Assembly (NCBI GenBank): GCA_937890845.1
Contig: CALADR010000122.1
Coordinates: 1 to 15,099, forward strand
From: an uncultured Bacteroidales bacterium
GTDB taxonomy: Bacteria; Bacteroidota; Bacteroidia; Bacteroidales; UBA932
Direction of reading: 5' to 3'
Length of the DNA stretch: 15,099 bases
Shown: in pieces, positions 1 through 6,906 of the stretch
How positions within the stretch are numbered: position 1 is the first letter of the stretch
Layout: each line of letters opens with the position of its first letter
The notes under the pieces: model-generated
Database searches by the model: none
Seen by the model: only the letters and a program-made list of their open reading frames with translations
What the model was told of the DNA's origin: nothing
Position numbers and translations under genes: made by a program

Positions 1-38
1 TGCTGCCTTCTAAATTTTGTTTTCTTTGGTTGTAACAT
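1..38 (-). CDS. rplP: 50S ribosomal protein L16, first 12 codons only (runs off the left edge)
   Basis: Reading leftward from the ATG at 38-36, the only codons in view give MLQPKKTKFRRQ, which I recognise as the N-terminus of bacterial ribosomal protein L16, a large-subunit protein near the tRNA-binding region. Stop codons TAA and TAG lie just upstream in this frame, so this is a genuine gene start and not an internal match. There is no Shine-Dalgarno sequence, as is common in Bacteroidota. The gene is preceded by a foldable leader and a TAnnTTTG promoter element, whereas rplP normally follows rpsC inside the S10 operon. Only 38 bases are visible, so the identity rests on 12 residues; a shortened copy or an assembly join cannot be excluded. 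Confidence 0.6.
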   Translation of the reverse strand, partial: MLQPKKTKFRRQ

Positions 39-72
39 TGTTCTATTACTTTAAAATAAAATACTTTCCGTT

Positions 73-127
73 TCCCTTAAGTCATTGAGCATCAGCTGGT
101 TGGGCGGACTTATCCTCAAATAAGGGA
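73..127 (-). promoter_or_regulatory. Foldable 5' leader ahead of the rplP start
   Basis: On the minus strand the leader can form an outer 7-bp stem, TCCCTTA (127-121) with TAAGGGA (79-73), and an inner 5-bp stem, TTGAG (119-115) with CTCAA (89-85). An asymmetric internal loop of 1 and 5 nt lies between them, and the apical loop is 25 nt. It sits between the promoter at 131-138 and the L16 start at 38. Folded leaders before ribosomal-protein genes often bind the encoded protein and repress translation; that role is inferred here from position only. I do not recognise it as a named RNA family. Confidence 0.4.
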
Positions 128-130
128 CTG

Positions 131-138
131 CAAAGATA
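131..138 (-). promoter_or_regulatory. Bacteroidota -7 promoter element, leftward
   Basis: The plus-strand sequence CAAAGATA reads TATCTTTG on the minus strand, a full match to the TAnnTTTG -7 consensus of the Bacteroidota primary sigma factor. Transcription would start around 126 and run into the leader and L16 start. I see no convincing -33 TTTG box. Confidence 0.5.
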
Positions 139-375
139 GTAAATTTTTCTCAATTACAAATAAAAGATCAAAAAAATCCAAACTTTTTCGACCACCATTT
201 CCAATAGCTAATAATTAAATAATCATGTAGTTACAGATATACATTAAAATAAATCGGATCACTTTTCGACATTAGAATAATACCCAGTTCACACAACACT
301 TTCCGACAATGGTCACAAACGCGTCCTTACGCCTATTCTGTCAGACCTGAAACATCAAGATACAGAGATTTTATT
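139..375. other. AT-rich intergenic stretch with no gene seen
   Basis: This stretch separates the leftward L16 start from the rightward DUF4294 gene. It has frequent stops in all frames. I found no tRNA-like fold, no obvious hairpin terminator and no repeat. It ends at the promoter of the DUF4294 gene. Confidence 0.5.
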
Positions 376-383
376 TACCTTTG
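376..383 (+). promoter_or_regulatory. -7 promoter element for the DUF4294 gene
   Basis: TACCTTTG matches TAnnTTTG in full. A start of transcription about 5-8 nt downstream falls near 389-391, so a GTG start at 391 would be essentially leaderless, while the ATG at 403 would have a leader of about 12 nt. This supports 403 as the translation start. No clear -33 box is visible. Confidence 0.5.
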
Positions 384-402
384 CGAAGATGTGCCCGAGA
401 CA

Positions 403-1161
403 ATGAGGAATCTTTTACACATATATAGACAGACAATTCTTCTGGCGGCAGCAGTTGTCATGAATGCGCTGACTGCGGCACAACCATGCCTAGGACAAGA
501 CAAGGAAAAAATAAGCCTTCAAGACTGGCTTGCACGCACAGACTCAGAAGCCGGCTATGGCAAAAACACGGATAATGATGAAAACATCCTACACTTCATT
601 ATTGAAAGAGGAGATACAATATATATTGACAATCTTCCTGCAGCGCATGTCTATCAGAAACTGCCTCGCCAGAAAGGGAGGGAATGGAGAAAATACTACC
701 GGCTAGTGCACAACTTCAGTAAAGTATATCCATACGCCCTTGTAGCAAGACACATGGTCCATGAAGCCGACAGCACAATTGCGGCTGACAATCTAAAGAG
801 GGCCAAAAGAGACAAATATATCAATAGTGTCCAAAAGGAGTTATTCAGTGTCTTCGAAGCACCTCTAAGAAATCTGACAGTCAGCCAGGGAGCCCTCCTC
901 ATGAAACTGATTGACCGTGAAGTCGGAAAATCATCCTTCAACATAATCAAGTACTACAAAAACGGCATGGCAGCAGGATTCTGGCAAGGAATAGCCAAGC
1001 TGTTCGGATCAGACCTTAAAAAGCCTTACGACCCGGAAGGAGAAGACGCTGTAACTGAAGAACTTGTCCAAAAATGGGAATCCGGAGAATTCGAAGGTTT
1101 GTACTATACCCTTTTCTGGGAATATCCGCCAGATACAGAAATCCCGTCAAAGTACAGATAA
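403..1161 (+). CDS. DUF4294 family protein, secreted, function unknown
   Basis: I place the start at ATG 403 (252 residues) because of the promoter at 376-383; a GTG at 391 adds four residues. The N-terminus has a basic RNLLHIYRQ stretch and then a hydrophobic run to about residue 30, a probable signal peptide, so the protein should act in the periplasm. The conserved body, about residues 60-245, contains the KYYRLVHNFSKVYPYA block, the IDREVGKSSFNIIKYYK block and the acidic-to-aromatic YYTLFWEYPP end that I associate with DUF4294, a Bacteroidota family without known activity. The gene converges on the lpxH-like gene and their coding regions overlap by 58 bp. No enzymatic motif is apparent. 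Confidence 0.8.
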   Translation: MRNLLHIYRQTILLAAAVVMNALTAAQPCLGQDKEKISLQDWLARTDSEAGYGKNTDNDENILHFIIERGDTIYIDNLPAAHVYQKLPRQKGREWRKYYRLVHNFSKVYPYALVARHMVHEADSTIAADNLKRAKRDKYINSVQKELFSVFEAPLRNLTVSQGALLMKLIDREVGKSSFNIIKYYKNGMAAGFWQGIAKLFGSDLKKPYDPEGEDAVTEELVQKWESGEFEGLYYTLFWEYPPDTEIPSKYR

Positions 1162-1853
1162 GGAGAACTTGAAATCCAGTCTTTAAGGATAATAAGTTCA
1201 GCTCCTGAAGACACTGCCATGCGAACTTCCGTATGGTAGTGCCCGAAGATAAAGTAATCAATTTTACGGTGTGTAGAAAATGAGTCGGCAAATTTATATA
1301 TAGGCTCATCTTCGCCTTTGAAGACATATTCCTGATGACGGGCCAGCCTATTGTGACGGGACCACGCATTGCCGAACCCGAAAGCAATTCTGGGATGAAG
1401 CATACTGAAAAGGAACTGCAAAACCTTGTTATGGAACACCTTGCGGAGAAACTTGTAACCGGCAGGGGCAGGACCAAGACCGTCACCGTGCCCCAGACAA
1501 AAAGTCTTGCCCTGGATATCAACCACATAAGGCTGTTCGAGACGCACCATGCCCAGTTCTTCAAAATAGCTGTAAGTCCAGACATCGTGATTCCCCTGAA
1601 AAAAATATACCTTGACACCGGAGTCCATTAATTCCAGCAATGCTGAAAAGACTCTTATATATCCTTTCGGCACCACATCCCTATACTCATACCAAAAATC
1701 CCATATATCTCCTAAAAGATACAGAGCCTCAGTATTTTCAGCAGGTATGGAACGCAGAAAACCGACAAAACGCGCTTCCCTGTCAGCCGGGTCGGCCACA
1801 TCAAGACCCAGATGTACATCTGAAGCGAAATATGTCAACTTTCTATTTTCCAT
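1104..1853 (-). CDS. lpxH: UDP-2,3-diacylglucosamine diphosphatase-type metallophosphoesterase (LpxH-like)
   Basis: A 249-residue calcineurin-like phosphoesterase of about the usual LpxH length. The metal-binding motifs appear in order: SDVHLG (D12, H14), GDIWDFW (D49), GNHD (N88, H89, D90), GHGDG (H122) and GHYH (H205, H207). LpxH hydrolyses UDP-2,3-diacylglucosamine to lipid X at the inner face of the inner membrane, an early lipid A step, and the GDIWDFW and GNHDVW forms fit Bacteroidota LpxH homologues. It is last in the ftsX-DUF3098-uppP-lpxH series, 51 nt after uppP. Its final codons overlap the convergent DUF4294 gene by 58 bp, and the C-terminal YLYFDG ending looks natural for the family. 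Substrate assignment is by family only; another phosphoesterase of this group is possible. Confidence 0.8.
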   Translation of the reverse strand: MENRKLTYFASDVHLGLDVADPADREARFVGFLRSIPAENTEALYLLGDIWDFWYEYRDVVPKGYIRVFSALLELMDSGVKVYFFQGNHDVWTYSYFEELGMVRLEQPYVVDIQGKTFCLGHGDGLGPAPAGYKFLRKVFHNKVLQFLFSMLHPRIAFGFGNAWSRHNRLARHQEYVFKGEDEPIYKFADSFSTHRKIDYFIFGHYHTEVRMAVSSGAELIILKDWISSSPYLYFDGISVSGGYSQKRV

Positions 1854-1904
1854 AACCTGTCATTGCCACCGTGTTGTAAAAAGCCGAATCTTTGACCTTA
1901 CCTA

Positions 1905-2720
1905 TCAGCCGAAGATAAAAATCAGAACAGCTACAACTGCACAATACAAGGCAAACCAGCTGAGTTTCGCCTTCTTTACCAGTGCAATCATAACCTTACA
2001 GGCAAACAGGCCAGAAACAAATGCAGATATGAAGCCAAGGACAAGAGGAAGCCACCCTATCGTAGATTCGCCCATTTCCCCGCTGACAAGCTGCAGAAAC
2101 GCCTCTCCAAGAATCGGCACGAGAACCATAAGAAAGGAAAACTGTGCCATGACCTCTCTTTTTACCCCGCAGATAAGACCTGTGGAAATGGTTGTACCAG
2201 AACGTGAAAGCCCGGGAGCAACTGCCAGAGCCTGACCGAGACCTACTGCAAATGCCTGCCAGTAGGATATTCCGTTCCTATACTTGTTTTCAGGAATAAT
2301 CCCCACAGACGACTTGCCTGGCTTTGAGGCCATATCAGAGAAAAACAGGAGCATAGCTGTAACCAAAAGAGCAATCGCTACGCCTGTCAAAGAACCAAAA
2401 AGCCCGGTAACGACATCCTTAAAAAAGACACCTACAATAAAGACAGGAATCATGGAAAGGCATATCTTAAGGATATAGTCTGTCTCATCATTCATTTTGA
2501 ACTTGAAAAAGCCTTTCAGCAAACCAAGGATCTGCTTTCTAAAAACAACAATTGTGCTTAACACAGTAGCTGCATGTACCAGAACCTCAAAAACAAGATC
2601 TTCGGAAGCCTCTATTCCAAGTAACTCCTTTCCAATTACCAGATGGCCGCTGCTGCTTACAGGCAAAAACTCCGTAAGTCCCTGAACAAGTCCCAAAATT
2701 ATTGCTTCAAACCACTCCAT
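1905..2720 (-). CDS. uppP: Undecaprenyl-diphosphate phosphatase UppP (BacA family)
   Basis: This 271-residue polytopic inner-membrane protein dephosphorylates undecaprenyl diphosphate to recycle the lipid carrier for peptidoglycan and other envelope polymers, and overexpression of family members gives bacitracin resistance. Both family signatures are present: GLTEFLPVSSSGH at residues 14-26, including Glu17, and PGLSRSGTT at 169-177, including Ser172 and Arg173. Several hydrophobic helices fill the rest, ending with a membrane segment at about 255-271. It begins 13 nt after the DUF3098 gene, so the two are very probably co-transcribed. Length and both motifs are intact, so it is expected to be active. 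Confidence 0.95.
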   Translation of the reverse strand: MEWFEAIILGLVQGLTEFLPVSSSGHLVIGKELLGIEASEDLVFEVLVHAATVLSTIVVFRKQILGLLKGFFKFKMNDETDYILKICLSMIPVFIVGVFFKDVVTGLFGSLTGVAIALLVTAMLLFFSDMASKPGKSSVGIIPENKYRNGISYWQAFAVGLGQALAVAPGLSRSGTTISTGLICGVKREVMAQFSFLMVLVPILGEAFLQLVSGEMGESTIGWLPLVLGFISAFVSGLFACKVMIALVKKAKLSWFALYCAVVAVLIFIFG

Positions 2721-2733
2721 TATATTATTTCAG

Positions 2734-2976
2734 TTATTTGTTATCCTTAATTTCATCATCTGAAAATACCTTTACAATAGAAACAATCTCTATTACGATT
2801 CCAGATATAATTACAACAGGGGCTGCAACCAGCCTCCTGAAGTCAAACATTGCATAATTGAAGACTTGCGGATCATCGCTTCCGCCTCCAATCATCAAAA
2901 TATAACCGGAGACCATTATAATGAGTCCGGCAAGCATCAACTTAAGACCCTTTCGGGAAATTGCGAAATTATCCAT
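2734..2976 (-). CDS. DUF3098 family small membrane protein
   Basis: An 80-residue protein with two membrane helices, at about residues 12-30 and 49-68, joined by a loop containing GGGSDDPQVFNYAMFDFRR. The pattern of a short basic N-terminus, a first helix ending in GGG, then a FDFRR-like motif and a second helix is that of DUF3098, a Bacteroidota family usually found between ftsX and uppP, exactly as here. The gaps are 14 nt to ftsX and 13 nt to uppP. No activity is known; the constant neighbourhood suggests a role in cell envelope or division, which is inference. Confidence 0.85.
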   Translation of the reverse strand: MDNFAISRKGLKLMLAGLIIMVSGYILMIGGGSDDPQVFNYAMFDFRRLVAAPVVIISGIVIEIVSIVKVFSDDEIKDNK

Positions 2977-2990
2977 CTGCTATAAAAATA

Positions 2991-3869
2991 TCAAAAATAC
3001 AACTCGTCCTTTTTGAGGGATACAAGTTTATTCACTACAAACCATGTACTCAGCACACAAATCAGCACACCTGAAAGAAGGACTATGCCTATTACAAACA
3101 ACAGCAGTCCGATATCGAATATCTCGAACATCTGCATGAATTCATGCCTCAAGACATAAAGCATGCCCACAAGCACTATTATCGCCAGGAAAGCAGAAAA
3201 CAACCCCTGAAATACAGCCTGCACAAGGAACGGAGCCCTTATAAATGATCTCGTAGCCCCGACAAGCTTCATCGTATGGATCGTAAAACGCTTTGCGTAG
3301 ACGTTCAGTCTCACCGTATTGTTTATCAATACGAATGAAATGAACAGCAAAAGTACAATAAATACTCCTATTACAATAGAAATTTTGCTGAGATTTGCAT
3401 TCAGGGCCTCCACAAGGGACCTCTGATATACCACATCTCCTACCAACGGAAACTTCAACAGCTCACTTTTCACAAGTTCAAGGCTGTCTGCCGATACATA
3501 ATCAGCTGAAAGAGTAACATCTATTGATGCAGGTATCGGTAATGTCTCGAATACATCAAGGAAATCAGCACCGAGCAAATCCCTCATCTCCCCGGCACCC
3601 TGTTCTTTTGAAATAAATTCAGAACTCCTTATGAAACGCATTCCGTCGAGTTTCTGCTGAAAATTCATCGCAGACTCATCACTGACATCCTGCTTCATGA
3701 GGACAGAGACCTGCATATTCTCCTTAAAATAATCAGAAACAGCTCCAGCATTGACAAGCATAAGGCTTGCAATACCCACCAGCAGCAGCACAAGGCTGAT
3801 ACTTATCACAGACGAGAGGTAGGAATTTGCCAGTCTCCTGTGTATTATATTGTTTTCCGCTTTTCCCAT
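2991..3869 (-). CDS. ftsX: Cell-division permease-like protein FtsX
   Basis: A 292-residue FtsX-type protein with one N-terminal membrane helix (about 21-39), an extracytoplasmic domain (about 41-162) and three further helices (about 164-183, 214-240, 253-281). The cytoplasmic HTMKLVGAT segment at 199-206 and FIRAPF at 209-214 are typical. FtsX works with the ATPase FtsE to control cell-wall hydrolysis at the septum; ftsE is not in this window. A longer frame starts at TTG 3890, but that codon lies inside the -7 element at 3888-3895, so the ATG at 3869 is the better start. It is the first gene of the ftsX-DUF3098-uppP-lpxH unit. Confidence 0.9.
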   Translation of the reverse strand: MGKAENNIIHRRLANSYLSSVISISLVLLLVGIASLMLVNAGAVSDYFKENMQVSVLMKQDVSDESAMNFQQKLDGMRFIRSSEFISKEQGAGEMRDLLGADFLDVFETLPIPASIDVTLSADYVSADSLELVKSELLKFPLVGDVVYQRSLVEALNANLSKISIVIGVFIVLLLFISFVLINNTVRLNVYAKRFTIHTMKLVGATRSFIRAPFLVQAVFQGLFSAFLAIIVLVGMLYVLRHEFMQMFEIFDIGLLLFVIGIVLLSGVLICVLSTWFVVNKLVSLKKDELYF

Positions 3870-3887
3870 AATAAATCCAATCAGCGC

Positions 3888-3895
3888 CAAAGATA
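3888..3895 (-). promoter_or_regulatory. -7 promoter element for the ftsX operon
   Basis: CAAAGATA on the plus strand reads TATCTTTG leftward, a full TAnnTTTG match. Transcription should begin near 3882, giving a leader of about 13 nt to the ATG at 3869. This rules out the upstream TTG at 3890 as the ftsX start. No -33 box is clear. Confidence 0.6.
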
Positions 3896-3917
3896 GTGAA
3901 ATATCAAAAAAAATTAT

Positions 3918-3925
3918 TATCTTTG
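3918..3925 (+). promoter_or_regulatory. -7 promoter element for the glycogen-synthase-like/DUF4270 pair
   Basis: TATCTTTG is a full TAnnTTTG match, 29 bases before the ATG at 3955, with a predicted start near 3931 and a leader of about 24 nt. It stands only 22 bp from the oppositely directed element at 3888-3895, so the two promoters must overlap in their upstream contacts. Confidence 0.6.
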
Positions 3926-3954
3926 TAGAGATTTTGTCTTATTAAAACTTATAT

Positions 3955-4773
3955 ATGGGAGATTCTGTAAAAAGAGTGCTTTTTGTCAATTCTGAGATAT
4001 ATCCCTATCTGCCAGAGTCTGAGATAGCAAACGTCGGAAGGTATCTTCCCCAGGGAATTCAGGAAAGAAAGAAGGAAATCCGGTCTTTTATGCCGAGATA
4101 CGGCTGTATCAACGAGAGGAAAAACCAGCTTCATGAAGTAATCCGCCTCTCTGGGATGAATATCATAATCAACGATGTTGACAGACCGCTGGTCATAAAG
4201 GTAGCCTCAGTCGCAGCAGCTAGGATGCAGGTATATTTCATTGACAATGAGGACTATTTCCACCGCAAGCAAATCTATCACGATGAACATGGCAACTTCT
4301 TTGCCGACAATGGGGAAAGAGCGATATTTTTTGCCAGGGGTGTATTGGAAACAGTGAAAAAACTTCGTTGGACACCGGATATTATCCACTGCCACGGGTG
4401 GATTTCAGGAATTCTGCCGGCTTATTTGAAAAAAGCCTATAAAGACGACCCAATCTTCTCCAACAGCAAAATCGTGCTTTCGATATACGATGATATAAAC
4501 GATATCAGTTTTACTGAAGGACTGAAAGAAAAGATTGTTTATGGTGGTCTTGACGCAGAATCAATTAACCTGCCGGACTGCCCTACGGGCACGGATATTG
4601 CTAAATTCGCCGCCGGATACTCAGATGGAGTCATCATAGGGTCGGAAAATGTGTCTCAGGAACTGCAGGATTACTGCAAGGAATCAGGACTTCCGTTCCT
4701 TCCTTTCAGGAAAGGGACTTATGAAGACAATTCATATCTTGACGACTATAACAGTTTTTATGACAACTTGTAA
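3955..4773 (+). CDS. Glycogen/starch-synthase-like protein, N-terminal GT5 domain only
   Basis: This 272-residue protein matches the catalytic N-terminal domain of glycogen synthases: a first beta strand RVLFVNSEIYPYL (7-19), YFIDNEDYFHR (94-104), the DNGERAIFFARGVLE block (118-132) and PDIIHCHGWISG (141-152). Full-length bacterial glycogen synthases are near 480 residues and add a second Rossmann domain that carries the nucleotide-sugar site, absent here. The KTGGL sugar-binding loop is replaced by PESEIANVGRYLP (20-32), so synthase activity is doubtful. Bacteroidota carry this short form as a conserved partner of DUF4270, which begins 1 nt after its stop here. It is probably cytoplasmic. 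A regulatory or carbohydrate-sensing role is possible but unproven. Confidence 0.8.
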   Translation: MGDSVKRVLFVNSEIYPYLPESEIANVGRYLPQGIQERKKEIRSFMPRYGCINERKNQLHEVIRLSGMNIIINDVDRPLVIKVASVAAARMQVYFIDNEDYFHRKQIYHDEHGNFFADNGERAIFFARGVLETVKKLRWTPDIIHCHGWISGILPAYLKKAYKDDPIFSNSKIVLSIYDDINDISFTEGLKEKIVYGGLDAESINLPDCPTGTDIAKFAAGYSDGVIIGSENVSQELQDYCKESGLPFLPFRKGTYEDNSYLDDYNSFYDNL

Positions 4774-4774
4774 A

Positions 4775-6523
4775 ATGAAAAACAGAATAAAAGGTCTGCT
4801 TTTGACGACGTTCGGCATTATCACATGCGGAACGTCGTGTATTTATGTAAATGAAGAGCTGGGAAGCGGCTTCATTCCTACAGATCAGAGATATGAAATT
4901 CACACAACAGAATTTCCTATCAGGAACATTTCAGAAAAACCGGTCAATGATTTGTCCGGATACAGTTCCTCCAGAATAACCATAGGTTCGATAAAGAATG
5001 AAAATGGAGACGCGGTTTTCAAAAGCAGCGCAGTAACACTTATCCCTGCCAGCAAGTACGATTTCGGCAAAGGCGGCAAGGTAACCAGTTTTCATTTTGC
5101 AGTAGCAAAGGACACATTGTCCTACATAAATGAAGGAGAAAGGAAGATTATACAGAACATAAATGTTTACAAACTTCCCAAGAAACTTAAGCCGAAGGAC
5201 AGCTTCATAGGCTCATCCTCCGTTCTGGAACATTCATTTACAAATGCAGATCGCATAACCGATGGAATCCCTGTATTTGACGGAGGCGATTCCCTGTCAT
5301 TTGACTTCAGCAACTCATGGTCAAATGAATTGCTGGCATCGTTACAAAAGATGGAAACATCTGTCTATGATTCCACAGGAGCCTTTACGGAAAAAGTCTT
5401 CCCGGGAATATATATGACTATTGATGCCCCTGTCACTACCGGAGGTCGAATCAATATGTTCGGCCTGACTATCGGAGCAGACCTTAAAAACCACACGCTT
5501 AGAGGAGGATATGCCAAGATGCATGTTGCAGGAGCGAAGTTTGACGGGAAAGAGGTGGCTGACACAATGTTTATCTTCATGTACGGAGCAACTGATTTCT
5601 CTATTACCCAGGCTCCTAAAGACTATTATTCCGGAGAAACACTCACACCGCAGTATGCTCTTAATCTAAGCAAACAAGAGTATGTATCAGGGAAAGCGCC
5701 TGAATATGACGGCAAGACCTTGCATATAGAAGGCGGCGGAGGACTTAAACCTATAATAGAGGCAAAAGCCATAAGGGAAGAGCTCATAGGTATCCTTCAG
5801 GCAGAAGGAGTGGAAGATCCGTCAAAAGTAATTATCAACAAAGCGACGATAGTCCTGCCTTTCGAAACAGATTCTGATTATGAAAACCTTAAAAGGTTCC
5901 CTGTAGTCCTGAGTCCAAGCTGCCGTTTCATTAACAAGGATGACAAAGAGCTTGTAAACTACGCCGGAATCACAGACCTCAGTTCCAGTTCTGAAAATCA
6001 GGGAGGAATAAACAGATCAAAATCCGTTTATTCTCCAGATATCAGTTACCATCTGCAGGAAATACTCCAGCTTGAAGATTATTCTGAAACTGATGAAGAT
6101 ATAAAGACTGAATACTCGCAAAAAGACATATGGCTTTTGACAATGTCACAGGAAGTCACAGAATCAGAACAGCAGGGAATGAGCCAATATAGCCAGGATC
6201 TCCAGTACAGTATGTATTATAACAACATGTACAACTATGGATACGGATACGGCGGATACGGCTATGGTGGTTATGGCGGATATGGTTATAACAACTACTA
6301 TAATTATTATGACATGCTGAATTATGCAGCAATGCAGCAGGGAAACCAGACTCAGGAAACCGTCACAACTGAACTTGACAGGGACAGATACTATGAAGCT
6401 GTACTGAATGGACCGAACGCAGAAGCGGGAAATACAGGAAATCTGAAACCAGGTGATACGGGATACTATGAAGCTCTAAAGCTTCCATATATGAGAATAA
6501 CTTACTCTGTGAGAGGTAAGTAA
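4775..6523 (+). CDS. DUF4270 family lipoprotein
   Basis: The start at ATG 4775, one base after the previous stop, gives 582 residues; the frame is open further upstream, but only within the preceding gene. The N-terminus is basic then hydrophobic and ends in GTSC, so lipidation at Cys22 is likely and an envelope location expected. DUF4270 is a Bacteroidota family of unknown function, usually found beside the short glycogen-synthase-like gene as here. Family features include the early EELGSGFIP segment, the SLSFDFSNSW region and the C-terminal LPYMRITYS strand. Residues about 480-512 form a tract almost entirely of Tyr, Gly and Asn, an apparent low-complexity insertion. The gene ends at the shared hairpin terminator. 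Confidence 0.85.
   Translation: MKNRIKGLLLTTFGIITCGTSCIYVNEELGSGFIPTDQRYEIHTTEFPIRNISEKPVNDLSGYSSSRITIGSIKNENGDAVFKSSAVTLIPASKYDFGKGGKVTSFHFAVAKDTLSYINEGERKIIQNINVYKLPKKLKPKDSFIGSSSVLEHSFTNADRITDGIPVFDGGDSLSFDFSNSWSNELLASLQKMETSVYDSTGAFTEKVFPGIYMTIDAPVTTGGRINMFGLTIGADLKNHTLRGGYAKMHVAGAKFDGKEVADTMFIFMYGATDFSITQAPKDYYSGETLTPQYALNLSKQEYVSGKAPEYDGKTLHIEGGGGLKPIIEAKAIREELIGILQAEGVEDPSKVIINKATIVLPFETDSDYENLKRFPVVLSPSCRFINKDDKELVNYAGITDLSSSSENQGGINRSKSVYSPDISYHLQEILQLEDYSETDEDIKTEYSQKDIWLLTMSQEVTESEQQGMSQYSQDLQYSMYYNNMYNYGYGYGGYGYGGYGGYGYNNYYNYYDMLNYAAMQQGNQTQETVTTELDRDRYYEAVLNGPNAEAGNTGNLKPGDTGYYEALKLPYMRITYSVRGK
6212..6310 (+). repeat. Tyr/Gly/Asn-rich low-complexity tract within the DUF4270 gene
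   Basis: Short imperfect repeats of GGATAC/GGCTATGGT-like units encode runs such as YGYGGYGYGGYGGYGY (about residues 489-504 of the DUF4270 protein), flanked by Asn-Tyr pairs. The codons vary between units, so this is not a simple perfect microsatellite. The tract probably forms a flexible or adhesive loop; its role is unknown. Confidence 0.75.
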
Positions 6524-6525
6524 AC

Positions 6526-6558
6526 AAAAAAAGCTGGTCTTTAAAGACCGGCTTTTTT
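6526..6558. terminator. Bidirectional hairpin terminator between the DUF4270 gene and acpP
   Basis: The stem AAAAAAGCTGGTC (6527-6539) pairs with GACCGGCTTTTTT (6546-6558) with one T-G wobble and a TTTAAA loop. The A-run on one side and the T-run on the other give a U-tract in either direction. It lies 3 nt after the DUF4270 stop and 36 nt after the acpP stop, so it can end both convergent transcripts. Confidence 0.9.
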
Positions 6559-6594
6559 ATTTTCACTTCAACAAAATGATGTCTTATGAGACAA

Positions 6595-6837
6595 TTATTT
6601 GTTGAGTTCGTTTTCAATATAAGAGATAGCATCACCTACTGTAGATATTTTTTCGCTAGCTGCCTCGTCTGGGATAGTAATATTGAAAGCTTTTTCGAAT
6701 TCCATGATAAGTTCAACTGTATCAAGAGAATCTGCCCCAAGGTCATTTGTGAAACTTGCGGTCTCAGTCACTTCAGACTCATCAACGCCCAACTTGTCAA
6801 CGATGATTGCCTTTACTTTAGCTGCAACTTCTGACAT
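6595..6837 (-). CDS. acpP: Acyl carrier protein
   Basis: An 80-residue acidic protein with the four-helix acyl carrier fold and the DSL motif at residues 36-38; Ser37 is the expected 4'-phosphopantetheine attachment site. It carries growing acyl chains in type II fatty-acid synthesis and donates acyl groups to phospholipid and lipid A synthesis, in the cytoplasm. Length and motif are standard (NDLGADSLDTVELIMEFE-type helix II). In many bacteria fabF follows acpP directly, but here acpP is followed by a terminator 36 nt downstream, so it appears monocistronic or at most a distal part of the pnuC unit 102 nt upstream. The uniqueness of acpP in this genome cannot be judged from the window. Confidence 0.95.
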   Translation of the reverse strand: MSEVAAKVKAIIVDKLGVDESEVTETASFTNDLGADSLDTVELIMEFEKAFNITIPDEAASEKISTVGDAISYIENELNK

Positions 6838-6906
6838 AATTGTAAAATTTTAATTAATGATTTAAGTTTATTATGTTACACTATTGTATAATCGCTAAAT
6901 CGGCTG

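Noticed and set aside
1016..1618. A long open frame on the minus strand, about 200 codons
   Set aside because: It lies in another frame of the lpxH-like gene, whose metal-binding motifs prove the real frame; the product has no recognisable features.
1612..2235. Plus-strand open frame of about 207 codons over lpxH and uppP
   Set aside because: It is antisense to two well-identified genes, is Ser/Thr/Arg-rich in composition and has no promoter.
4649..4774. Upstream extension of the DUF4270 gene with a TTG start
   Set aside because: It would lie inside the glycogen-synthase-like gene and would bury the lipoprotein signal; ATG 4775 directly follows the previous stop.
6212..6310. CRISPR-like or tandem repeat array
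   Set aside because: The repeats are short, imperfect and in frame, and they encode a Tyr/Gly-rich protein tract; there are no spacers.
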